This document shows, piece after piece, positions 1 to 11,362 of a stretch of DNA of 64,000 nt. A model generated the notes under the pieces. It was not told the origin of the DNA and did not search any database. It saw nothing but the letters and a program-made list of their open reading frames with translations. This stretch comes from Rhynchonema sp. JSB1_4. Taxonomy: Eukaryota; Nematoda; Chromadorea; Monhysterida; Xyalidae. Position numbers and translations under genes: made by a program. Within the stretch, counting starts at the first letter, position 1. Every line of letters starts with the position of its first letter. Location: positions 1 to 64,000 of the forward strand of contig JASAMV010001973.1 in the NCBI GenBank assembly GCA_030248065.1. The letters are read 5' to 3'.

Positions 1-353
1 CAAAATGATTGACGGTGTCATTCCGTGCGATTTCGACCGGCGTAAACGTTGGTCCCCATGTGAACTGACATCCATTTACGCTGATCGAAATCGCATAAGG
101 AAGGAAATCGCAAGGTAAATCGCAAGACATGTCACGAATGAGTTGTTTACTGTCAAACCCCAACCTCGACCAACCCACGCGGCTAGTAGAGTGCATAGCA
201 ACCATTGTGACACCCTTTACATCAGCGAGTGAGCGCACAGTTTGGGCTTTCAAGTTACGGTCAGTACCAATTTTCACTACTTTATAATCTTCGGGGTGGT
301 GGCCGAACTTACCCAGTTCCGCGACCACGTCACTTCAACCATAAATGGGTCGC
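1..353 (-). CDS. Possible further ADAM17-like exons, or unrelated open frame, at left edge
   Basis: After the exon ending at 396, a 42-nt interval (354-395, GTGAGT...TTCGCAG) could be a minimal intron. It would lead to a 41-nt exon 313-353 that keeps the frame ([13 protein letters not shown]) and ends at a GTAAGT donor. A second frame is then open from about 340 to the left edge without a stop. Its part from 214 ([28 protein letters not shown]) could be joined in phase by an acceptor at 215-216. I do not recognise this sequence. It does not show the CxVCCR pattern expected next in ADAM17. It may be a diverged membrane-proximal region, a different gene, or chance. Confidence 0.3.
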
Positions 354-3300
354 CTGCGAACAAAGCTCGTTTCACAATTTGAAAAAGAAACTCACGATTT
401 TCGCACAAACATGGTTTGCTCTTCACGCGCAATGTTTCACAGAATGGCATACATACGCCGTTACGACATTCGCCCCTGAAACACAAGGGCATTTAGTTCG
501 GCCGAACATTTTTGCGGCATTTGACGAAAACAAATTATAAAAAAACAATGAAAACAAACTGATCAATGCACGGTGTCCCGTCGGGCACCGGGAGTGGCTT
601 CGGACATTCGCTACTGAATCCGCTGGAAAAAAGAGACAAAACATAAAATAATTATAAAAAAAATTTTTAAAAATGAAACCAACTTGCAAGTCGACTTCTG
701 ATAACAAGTGCCCGTGCCAGCTGATAAACATTCGAATCCTTTGGGCGCGTACTGACACGCATCCGTGCAGCAGATGCTGTTTTTCGGGCTGAAAATAGTT
801 TAATGGAGATTAGATTCAGATAATGTCGATTTATTGAACTACCAGCCAGCAAACTACTTCTATTGACTTCTATCAACGTCGTGAATTTAGATTTATCCCA
901 CAACAAAACGATAGCACAATACAACCTGGTCTTTCTGGTGGTCGCGTGGCAGCCTGGTGCATTGACACTGACCACGTTACCAGTGGTGTCGTTGAGAAAT
1001 CGAAATTTTCCCATACCCAGCCCAATTTTCGGGAAATTTCCCATACATACCTCCAAAAATCAAAAATTTCCCATACCAGGGGGGGGGGTTTATCCAAAAA
1101 CTCAAAAATTTCCCATACCCTTGGGTGGGGGGTTTTGAAAAAAATGACCCCAAAAATCTTCTGAAAGTGCCAAAATTGGTCTAAAAAGTGCTTAAAACAG
1201 AGTTTTCTTGCGGCAGCAAGCGATTTTTGACATTTTTGGACTAAAAAATGGCCAATTTTGGTACTTCTCGGGGTCAAAAAGTCATTTCTTAGGGGTGCTT
1301 GTTCCAAAAGTGAAAAATTTCCCATACCCCCGGCCGATTTCCCATACCCCATACCAGGGGGTAACCGGGTAACCCCTCCCCCCAACGACACCACTGACAC
1401 TGACGATGACCTGATGCACCGCCCGTCCAAGACAACAGATCGAGACGGGTAATCCGAAAAGCACGTGGCTGCATGATTCAATTCACCATTTTAAAACAGC
1501 ACCGCCTAGCCTAACACACCCTTCGACCGCACCTGCACTGCGCCCTGTACTGCAATTTACAGTCCCTGGTGCAACATTGGTCCCGTTTCTGCGTGTCCGT
1601 CAACACACCAGCGTCACATTGTTCGCCCGTCTCCACACGTTGATTGCCGCAAAACGACGGGCGAGCGGCTGTAAGGCAAGAAAATAGGTGTACAATCACA
1701 AATCAATGATTGGTCACTGTCATTGGACTGTATTTGTAGCTACCTTATGCAAGGTAGCCTTGCGTTTTAGAGTATATTTCGTCAACACCTAGACATAAAA
1801 ATTTTAGTTCCCGGATGATCCCCCTAGCTCCGACGGTACAGTAGGTAGCTTGTCGACCACTCATTTTCGGTCATACAGTAGGTTACTGCCAGTATTGATA
1901 GGTTGGTTTGCAGAGTGGTGCGTGTTTCGTTCGGACACGAAACAAAGTGTGTCCATGCACAAAGTGTTTCCAGAAAGCGAACATTTTGCAGCAGCGCTAA
2001 CACACAAACGATGACCCACGCAAATCTCTCACACACACAAAACACGGGACATGCAGCCATAATGTGCACAATTGAAATAATCGCATTAACCGACCACCCG
2101 ACGTGCCAACAGAACCAGAATTACGGTTTGCGCCAGAGCGCCTTTCGGCCGCTAAAAGCATGCCCCAGGGGAAGAACTCGTCGTCAAGCGCGTGAAGCGT
2201 TCAAGTTCAAGCAAGAAGCGTTTCTGACTGAGTGACGAAAATCACTGTCCATGTTCGCCAAGTTGTACGCTCAACAAACAAATTTGTTTGATCGACGGTT
2301 TACCAAATCCAAAATATTGCAACATGACGACCGTAACCCAAACGCCGACAGCGTTGACGCAACAAATATCGGACGAAAGCACTGCCAATGCGCCCACCAC
2401 CGTTTCAACCGTTTCGGTGCCGGTATCCAGTCCAGGTACATAGGGATAATTTGAGCCTATTATTCTACAGCAATGACCAGCTTAGGCCTCGCAATACAGT
2501 CTTCCCTCATTATAGCGACCTGATTTGGGTGATGCGCCATTTTGGTCCGCTATAAAGAACGCCCACAAGTGCCACTCGGCCATAAAGGGGATGGTCTCCG
2601 ATTGAAGACCAACATAGCGTTGAAAAGTATTCACTGTATTCACGGTTTCGCTGAGGATGCACCACACAAATAAAACTTGCTGAAAGTTAGCCATCTGGTC
2701 AACCATGCTTGGAATGACCCAATTCCATTACAGCCCATCTGCAATCCCCGCGTCCCACCATTCCCAACCCAGCCAACGGGATAACGGTATCCCCGCGACC
2801 CTCCCCCAGTCATCAACATCTACTCACCACCAGTGGACAGCATCCGTTTCAACGATACAGGTATACAGGTTTGGTCATGTAGCTACAGTCCGCCGAGAAA
2901 TGTTAGCCGTTCACGCAGAAATCTACCGAGTATTTCTGATAGACAATCCCACAACCGTTTGAGGCGTCCCAGGTTAATACAGTCTACAGTAGCCTCCAGT
3001 GGTGTCGTTGGGAAATCAAAAAGTCAAGATACCGGATACCCAAAATCCAAAATTTTTGGATACCGGATACCAAAAATGAAAAATCTCGGATACCAGGGGG
3101 GTTGCCCCCCAAAATAAAAGATGTCGGATACCCAGGGGGTGTTCAAAAAAAGGTAATTTTTCAGAGGAAAATTGAGCAAAATTGGTGTTGGAAGCGCAAA
3201 AAATGGTCATTTTTTGGGTTATGCTTGCGCCAGCAAGCGATTTTGGGGATTTTCGAGGTAAATATGGGCGATTTTTACGGTTTTCGGAAAAATTTTAGTG

Positions 3301-6300
3301 TAGGATACCATTGGACAAAAAGTCAGGATACCGGATACCCCTGGGTGAAAAAATCAAGATACCGGATACTAGGGGGGTACGGGTAACCCCCCTTCCCCCC
3401 CCCAACGACACCACTGGAGCCTCCATTTTTGAGAAATCATTTTTTATACAGTGCTCACGTAGAATTTCGCGCTTTTTACACAAAAATATCACATAAATCG
3501 TAGCACGACCAATTCTTTGCAGGGGCCGCAATGTGGTGACGAGATCCAAGTCCAACGCCAATGACATACCCTCGTGTGCTTGTGTGCTGCGGCAAGGGGG
3601 ATACTGGCTGTGCGAAACATTGCTGGTCGTTGCAATGACCGCCCTCGTGTTGGTACTGCTCTTGGTGGCACATGGGTAGGTTTATTGTCCATTATTGTCA
3701 TATACTGTCAATATTGGCGCTGTTCCCCTCCTATGTTATTATTATTTATCATATGTGGGCAGATTTCAGAAAGGCACAATAAAGTGTGTTCTGAACGTCC
3801 TTATGTTTCGGCGCGTTATACGTTACCACACTTACAGGTCAACAGGTGCAGCAAAGCCGAAGGTGCAGTACACCGGAATTAAGGAACTACGAGAAAACGT
3901 AAGTTTGATTGACAGAAAAAAGAAAGGACTTGACAAAAAAGCACCACGCGCAGTTGTATAGATATGATTATCGCAAAATATCCCCTACTTACAGCAGAAC
4001 CACGCCAACAGCCATCCCATCGCGAAATCCGCCAACTACGACTACACAAAGGGCAGCAATCATGCACACAAACATTATGCCGATCACTACTCAAACTGTG
4101 CGTGAATAATAATTCGTTTGTCATCACCAAACGCTTAGAATGTAAAAGTAAAACATAGTCTCCCATTATATAAGGTGCGTCAACCGACCAGCCTTCTCGT
4201 AATGAAGACTGGAAATTAGGCTGGTGTTCAAGATTACTTATAGGATACCCTACATCTTTTAACACTTTCAGCCATCAGTTACGCATCGACCATCGACAAA
4301 GCATTACACGCAGATCTCAGCAGCATCGTAAATCAGTTAGCCGAACAGAAACAATTGCAGGACACATTCAAACAGTACAATGTGCACAAGGTCGGCGGTT
4401 TTTTTGTGAATTTCAAAATACTCACTAATATTTTTACTTTGACTTTCAGTTGGTTCAATCGCGTGCAATAGTCGAGGAGACGGCGCTGCATATAGTGGCC
4501 GATTTTGAGCTCAAACCACACAAGAACACTTGAAACATTGAGTCTGGGAGTGAGCTGTCTCTCACCGTCACCAATATTTTTTTAAAATTTGAAAAATAGA
4601 TTTGAATGATACTGCAACTCGAAATACACTCACGTTCGAAGCACAGATCTCGTTTCGCTTCCAACACGGCGTGCATCGACCGTGTACTGCACGGCGAGAA
4701 TTGCTATAAAATATTTTTTATTTATAGTATTTTCTTTATCCCCTTCTTAAATCGATATAGGACATTGTTCGGTCAGTTTTGAACATAATTCTTAAAAGAA
4801 TTGCATAACATTTTCTGGCTCGACGCTTCCAAATCAATCTTGGACAACAAGCAGTTCGTGGCATACCCAGATAAAACGACGCAAGCAATCTTTTTGAGCT
4901 TCCTAATCTGGCGCGCACAAACAAGCATTCGTTTATCCCAAGTTCGATCAAAAAAAGTATTCAAAAGAATCAAATTTTTTCCAACCTTATTATTCACATC
5001 GTATCCACTGACCGAGAACGTGTGCATAATATAAGCACCACCGTCGACCGAGCTGGGGGCGCACTCTGTGCTTTCGGGGTCGTGCGGGCTGCCCCAGTTG
5101 TGACCGAGCTCTGCAATTAAACTAATACTAATTTCAAACATTACATCAACACTAATAACTGCTACGTTAATGCACTGCTGCGTGCACAGCGCTTGCTGTG
5201 ACGATGGAAAATATTTCGTCAGAAGCGTTCAACGCGCAAGTGTTTCTCCAGAATGGCATCAGTCTTTTTTCTTTTTTTTGGTTCAAAGAATTATTGCCAA
5301 AAACTGTCTCTCAAAACGGCACAAACATGTGTCAGTTTGAGTGCATCGATTTGTGGCCAAAATTCAAATCCATGCTTGTGTGACTTCTGCTTGAAAAATA
5401 ATTGACGAAACGTTGTGCGCTTAACCGTGGCAACAAAAACACCAAATAACAAAAATAATACAATCACCCTTACCATGCGCCGTAACAATATCAGCTTCGC
5501 GCGTTATCACCGCATCACCAACAGTGCTTTTCAACGTGCTCAGCGCTGTGTTGAAGAACAACTTGGACGTCGAACCAGCGAATGTACCGTAACCGGCTGA
5601 AATGGAGTCAAAGGGTGACGTTTCGGGTCATTGGTTTATTTTAAATACCATTTGGCTAGTTATTCAACCAATCCATTTCACAAATAATGTGTTCATTTTC
5701 ATTCGGAGTTTCTCGTATCGGAATTGAACATTGGACCGAATTGCTGTCGAAGGCACAATTTTTGTGAGAATTGCGAAACATTTTATTGCCCATGGGCATA
5801 ATATTTCGTGCTGAACTGCAAACAAAAAACAAAGAAACAATTTAGCCAAGTGATTAGGGATCGATATCGGGGGTATGCCGATACCCGATATCTGGCAAAT
5901 GCCGATACCCGATAGTTCATGAAAAAAGCTGATACCCGATACTTCGAAAATAACCCGATACCCGATAACGCCAAAATACCCACAAAAACACCGTTTTTAT
6001 AGCAAAAATGAGGTCTTCGCGCTTGGTTTGTTTGAGATAACCATTAAAGGGGAAATTGCACATTCCTAATCGCCTTTCAAGTTTTACAAGTGTTTAGACA
6101 GCAATGTGGGCATCACAAAAATCAAATATTTTGGTACAAACTCTCAAACATATACCCAGGAGATTCCGTTTAAGACAAGCCACTGGGAACAAAATTCGGC
6201 GCGGACCGGCCGAATTTCTACCTGCGCATTCAGGCAAATTGCCTGATCAAAAAGATGTCAAGGCGACAGAATGTTTCGCACGATTTTTGAAACTCACTAA

Positions 6301-9300
6301 CTATAGAATTTCGCTTTTCTTTATATTTCGAATTTCGGCGAATTGTTCCAGCGTGTCTGCTAAATGTTTCATGCTCTGCTTGTCACGCTGGAACAATTCG
6401 TCGAAATTCGAAATATAAAGAAAAGCGAAATTCTATAGTCAGCGAGTTTCAAGAATCGTGCGAAACATTCTGTCGCCTTGACAGCTTTTTGATCAGGCAA
6501 CTTGCCTGAATGCGCAGGTGGAAATTCGGCCGGTCCGCGCCGAATTTTCTTCCCGATTTTTCCCTTTAAACTGCTTTTCCTGGGTACATGTTTGAGAGTT
6601 TGTACCAAGTGATTTGACTTTCATGATGCCCACACGACTGTCTAAACACTTGTAGAGTTTGAAAGGCGATTAGGAATGCGCAATTTTCCCTTTAAGTACG
6701 CGCACCAACGATTTTGTTAATAAAAATCTTGCTCTGTTGTTGTGTGATGCAACGTGAAAACAGCTCCCACATACACTTAAAAAAAAATTTTAGTTCGTAA
6801 AACAGTGAACATCCGGAGAGATGTTTTTGAGGAAGGGGTTTCAATCGCGAAAAGTGTAATACCCGATACCTTGGAAAAACATGCCGATACCCGATACTTT
6901 TTGGGTGCCGATACCCGATACCTTCCGATCCCTACAAGTGATTCATCACCCACTCACCAGCACTGCATATTCCACCAGGTGTACCGAACCTCGCGCTGGC
7001 TATATAGCCCAGCCCAAGCACCCCACCCTGGAAAGATTGCGATGTGAACAGATGCACCAAACAGTACGCGTTGGAACCCTCTTCTTCGGTGAAGCGCTGA
7101 AATTGGAAAAATTGATATAATTTACACTGATTCCACTCGGTTCAATTCAACAACCAACATAATAATTTTTATTTGAGTGTCGTGGTGCTGTTACTCCGAT
7201 CCCAACGTTGAGTATATGTATATATATATAGAATAGAATGAATAGATTTACAATGGATCACGCTTAAATATGACATTGGGTGACACGTCACTAAAGAAAC
7301 ACACGCAGAAGCTAGGCTGTATGGCAAATACCAGTTATACTGCTTCTCTATAAAGAGGGCAGACTGCAGACAGAAAAACAAGCAAACAAATCAGCGTACC
7401 CTCAACAGATCCTCCACTTTCCACACTTCGTGCGTCTCCGAGTTGTAGTGGTCTTTCTGGTACGACCATGTGGTTTTGATGACAATCTTTTGCACCATAA
7501 AGCCCATGTCGGTCAAGCCCTCGAAATCGGTGGCCGTGTAAATGGCATTCACTCGATCGACTAGATTGATCTGCACGAATTTGGAATAAATTAGTGAGAA
7601 TGATTTGGCGTCACAATATCTTATACATCATGATCATCATACTCGTTGTTTACGCCACGAGTTGTCCGTTTCGGCCTGTCTTCACAGCGGGCGACGTGCC
7701 AGACCTCCTCGGTGTGAAAACACCTCTGGCCAACAATTCACCTCCAAAAAGCATCATGAGCAGATCTTATTGCCATCATACCGCGCCACACAACACTTGG
7801 GACTGGGATGATATCAAACTTGGTGATCGGTTTTGCCTTGGTTGGTTGGTTTATTGCTCTAATGACGCATAAAACCATGCACGTAAATTAGTGATAGAAG
7901 CACAGTTACAAGACCGGACAAGACCTTGTTTTGCCTTGGTCGCACCCAAATATTTGTACGGTCACATTTCCAGATACGATTAATATTGTCTGACCAGCGT
8001 GAAACTCGTCCCCAGATAAAAAAACTTTACGCTTGCAGAAATTAACGGGTTCAATGAATCTTTCAATATCTTGATTGAACAAATTACATGACCAACACCG
8101 GCCCGATACGATCGGATCATGACGTTTGATGAACACCCTTGATCAGCTTTTCGAGGTGTGAGATCAAAAAAATGTTCCGCCAGTGCTATTTATATTTCCG
8201 TTGCCAACGTCGCGCTAATCGGTCAGGGATCAACAAACAAAAACCAATAAAAATCAACATTACCCACCAAATACTTGACGGCGACTGCATCATTCTGATT
8301 GCCGACGTCGCGATAGAATTTATAATCGGCCACAATTTTGAGCGGACAACGATTGTTGCGGCCGGCGGTGGACGCCTGACGCACCTGACGTCGTTGGTGC
8401 GCGCGCGAGTATTGCGTGAATGTGTCGCCGGTGATTAGGGGCGGCGGGTAAGACAGCGTGGAATCTGAGAATTGGAAAAAGTCACGAATGGCAGAGAAGA
8501 CCTGTGAGGCTGAAACATATAGACATGAGAATTTTTACTTCAGCGGGCCTGACACCCACAAAAGTAATGCAAAACCGCGACGCAGCCAGCGCCGGCGCTC
8601 TGTTTCAGGTGGCTCCAGTTTTTACTCGGCGGTTTTGGTGGCTCTCTAGCTGAAGGGAGACTATTTCAAACGTTTTTACGATAACGGTAGGTAGTGGTTC
8701 ATTCAAAAGACGGGTGCCTGTATTATTCGGAAAGGATATGTGTAAAAAGAATGCAAACTAGAAGAAAACGAACCATTGAATCCTCCACACATGGAGAACG
8801 CGGGTACACCTGTTTGTATGACGTCATCAACGTGGTACACCAACGTTGCGTTCAGCGGCAACGAGCTGTCATGACGCCAGGCGGGCTGAGAGCAATATTT
8901 TTCTTCATTTTTTCTCGAAATATCGAAAAGTAAAAAAAATTGAGTAAACACAGACAAACCTCCAGCATGAAAACATCGCCGTCACCCAAGTCCAGCATTC
9001 CCAACAAAGCGTTGTCGCTGTCAAACGTCAGACGCACAAATGAGTCGGTGTGGCCTGAAATGTAACCTTAGGTTTTTCACACTTTTTAGGTGCAATTTGC
9101 ACCCTAAAATTTCAGAATTGCACCTAAAAAGTGGAGATCAGGTGCAACTTGCACCTAGATTTTTCACATTTTGTTCCTAAAACAAATTCTAGGTGCAAGT
9201 TGCACCTAAAATTTGACATTACTAGGTGCAAGTTGCACCCAGTGATTTTGAAAAAAAACTATGAATGGAACTGTGTTAGAAATAGACGAGCATCCGACTG

Positions 9301-11362
9301 ACTACCTGCACAAATCTTATGCCTCATTTTCCCAAGCCTATTGTGACCATTTTCGGCCAACACGCTAATAATACGTGACTAATTTTAGCCCATTTCTTGC
9401 CAAAACTGAGTGCTAAAACAGTGTTTTTCACGTTTTTGGGTGACCAAAATCACTCCTCGCACGTCTCAAGCCCGCATCATGCTCACCTCGTACATAGGGG
9501 TCTGCCACCACACTGGGCTAAGGGCAGATTTGGAACCAAAATATCGCTCAAAAATATTCACCGTGTGCGGTGACGAAGAAGGCAGCATGCAGTTGTGGTC
9601 AGATTCAAGAAGAAACCAAACTATTTCCAACCATAAACGTGTCCCTGATAGAAATCATCGGGCTGCACGTCCATGTACTTCATTCGATTATTTTTATCGT
9701 CGTGAATTTCGGCGGTGAATTCGTGATGCAAAAGTCCATGACTCGGCGTCACGTATAAACGGAGTTTTCTGCGAGAAACAATAGTGACGGCTATCTTTAT
9801 TTTGAACAAAAGTCATCGTGCTTGTGGGCAGTGGTGTCGTTGAGAAATCGAAATTTTCCCATACACAGCCCAATTTTCGGAAAATTTCCCATACACACCC
9901 CCAGTGTAGTTCCTGGGGGGAGGGGGTCCCCTCGGGTACGTCTGTTCCCCCTCCACGGTACGCCTGCCCCACTGTTCCCCCTCCGGGTACGTCTGCTCCG
10001 CCAATTTTTGGCCTAAAATAGGCATTTTTAGGCATAAAATGAGTGATTTTTAGGTCAATGTCGTCAAAAATCGCCAAAATACCCTCTTTATTGAGATTTT
10101 TTCCAAAAAGGGGTAAAAATGAGCCAAATTTTCGACCTCAAAAAATAACTTTTCTCCAAATTTGGGTCCTCCCCCCCTCCTTCCCCCCAGGTGGCAGTGT
10201 AGTTCCTGGGGGGAAGGGGGAACCCCTCTAAGGTACACTAATTTCCCCGACCAAGGTACACTAGTACACTAATTTCCCCAAATTTTTGCCTAAATGGCCA
10301 TTTTTAGGCCTAAAAATGGGCATTTCTAGGCCTAAAATGTGTGATTTTTTATCAATGTTCTCAAAAGTCGCCAAAATACCCCATTTATGAAGAATTTTTT
10401 CATAAAGGGGTAAAAATAGGTCAAATTTTCTCCTCAAAAAGTGACTTTTCCTGAGTTTGGGTCTTCCTCCCGCAGGGAGGTACACTAATTTCCCCTCCGA
10501 AAAAGTAGGGAGGCACACTAATTTCCCCGCCGGACCAGGAACTACACTGCCCGGTGGGTACGTCTGTTCCCCCTCCGAAAAAAGGGGGTACCGCCTGTTC
10601 CCCCTCCGAAAAAGGGGGGTACCGCCTGTTCCCCCTCCGGACCAAGAACTACACTGCCCCCAACCGCCCCCCCCCTAACGACACCACTGCTTGTGGTTGT
10701 GGGTGATCTGCAATAACATGACAACAACACTACGGTAAAAATGCATTCGAAACCCAACAGTCGCGTCGCGATAGTTCGCTTGATTTGGCTTCAGCTTTTT
10801 AACGTTTATTCGCAAAATAAATTCGCCAATTCCGTTCGACCTACGCTGCCGACAGCGAAAGCTAGCAAAGAACTTTAACGAAAATACAGGAAGGGGCATT
10901 CATCAATCAGTAAATCCAGAAAACTAACTTCGTCGTCATCGTCAACATGAGTCAATACAAAACGTCACGCAACCAAACCAGACAAGACCAAGTTGGTCTT
11001 CGCCCTACCAACAACGACAACGAGACGCGACGACAAGCAAACCTGTTCATGGCGTTCAAATCGATCCTCTCAATCCGATTATACATGGCCGGATCGGACG
11101 CGGGCGCTTCGCGTTTCACCACATTTCGCTGTACGAAAGCAATGTCGAATCGTCGCAGTTTGGCGTTGAGCGACGCCGCACATGGAGAGACGATCACCAC
11201 CACTGCAAATTACAAATCAGAATTATACATTGAATCAGATCGGTGATTTGTGGATGGCCTGCTTGGGCCGGCTGAGGAGCCAAACAAACACTCACAGAAA
11301 CACAGCCCAATTCTTGGCGACCAACGCAGCATCAGGGTGGACAAACACACAGAATTGCTCAT
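1..11362 (-). CDS. ADAM17: ADAM17/TACE-like metalloprotease-disintegrin (3' end outside window)
   Basis: Membrane sheddase of the adamalysin family. It would cut ectodomains of membrane proteins at the cell surface. Exons in transcript order: 11296-11362, 11043-11202, 9632-9768, 8960-9054, 8810-8885, 8268-8509, 7400-7570, 6958-7096, 5474-5596, 4986-5110, 4634-4703, 1533-1668, 684-788, 560-622, 396-475. All have AG/GT borders and all phases agree (about 596 residues). The ATG at 11362 opens a signal peptide completed in exon 2 (hydrophobic [15 protein letters not shown]). The prodomain follows ([20 protein letters not shown]). A basic RRQVR region precedes the catalytic domain ([16 protein letters not shown]). 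The zinc site [11 protein letters not shown] is split between exons 9 and 10, and [10 protein letters not shown] supplies the Met-turn. The disintegrin part has [13 protein letters not shown] and CCTRDC, then a Cys-rich part ends CMPFCE. The order and spacing of motifs fit ADAM17 rather than ADAM10. The transmembrane part should lie left of the window. Introns carry several DNA transposons. Confidence 0.92.
789..1532. mobile_element. ADAM17-like intron with a non-autonomous DNA element (980-1396)
   Basis: The 744-nt intron between the disintegrin exon and the first Cys-rich exon holds an element with inverted ends: GTGGTGTCGTTGAGAAATC near 985 and CCCAACGACACCACT near 1381-1395. Inside are repeated 'AAATTTCCCATACC' motifs on both halves. 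It shares its ends with the elements at 2998-3416 and 9828-10688. I could not find a clear target-site duplication for this copy. Confidence 0.65.
1669..4633. mobile_element. Long ADAM17-like intron with element copy 2 (about 2998-3416)
   Basis: This is the longest intron of the gene (2,965 nt). From about 2998 to 3416 it holds a second element with AGTGGTGTCGTTG...CAACGACACCACT ends. Its interior repeats 'GATACCGGATACC' and 'GGATACC'. The flanks are tAGCCTCC on the left and gAGCCTCC on the right, a 7 of 8 match to an 8-bp target duplication, which suits a hAT-like element. The rest of the intron shows no coding signal that I trust. A short piece at 1740-1855 recurs in inverted form near 13050-13150. 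Confidence 0.6.
5855..6934. mobile_element. 1,080-bp hAT-like fold-back element with CAAGTGAT target duplication
   Basis: The element begins TAGGGATCG and ends CGATCCCTA, and is flanked by a perfect 8-bp direct repeat CAAGTGAT (5847-5854 and 6935-6942). Just inside the ends are tandem 'GCCGATACCCGATA' motifs. The middle is a large inverted repeat with arms of about 320 nt (6045-6380 and 6395-6700). Mirror-image open frames on the two strands are therefore by-products of the palindrome. It sits in the intron between the eighth and ninth exons of the ADAM17-like gene. Eight-base duplications are typical of hAT transposons. No transposase is present. Confidence 0.85.
9085..9245. repeat. Short palindromic repeat cluster (AGGTGCAA/TTGCACCT)
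   Basis: Four or five copies of AGGTGCAANTTGCACCTA occur in about 160 nt of an ADAM17-like intron, each one its own inverted repeat. There is no coding potential. The cause is not clear; it could be a miniature element remnant or a site array. Confidence 0.5.
9828..10688. mobile_element. Composite hAT-like element with GCTTGTGG target duplication
   Basis: Ends AGTGGTGTCGTTG and CAACGACACCACT-type (here CTAACGACACCACT) are bordered by a perfect 8-bp duplication GCTTGTGG (9820-9827 and 10689-10696). The interior holds segments with the ends of a second family (CAGTGTAGTTCCTGGGG at about 9902 and 10196, and its complement at about 10530 and 10645). It also has repeated 'GGTACGTCTGTTCCCC' and 'GGCCTAAAATAGGC' motifs. 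It looks like elements inserted into elements, inside the second intron of the ADAM17-like gene. Confidence 0.75.

Noticed and set aside
6104..6608. Two similar open frames on opposite strands
   Set aside because: They are mirror images produced by the arms of the fold-back element at 5855-6934.
7650..7735. Minus-strand open stretch with flanking AG and GT and an RPKR furin-like site, as a possible prodomain exon
   Set aside because: The flanking exons (8268-8509 and 7400-7570) join directly in phase to give KYL-INLVDR, which is the continuous catalytic-domain sequence. The stretch is intron.
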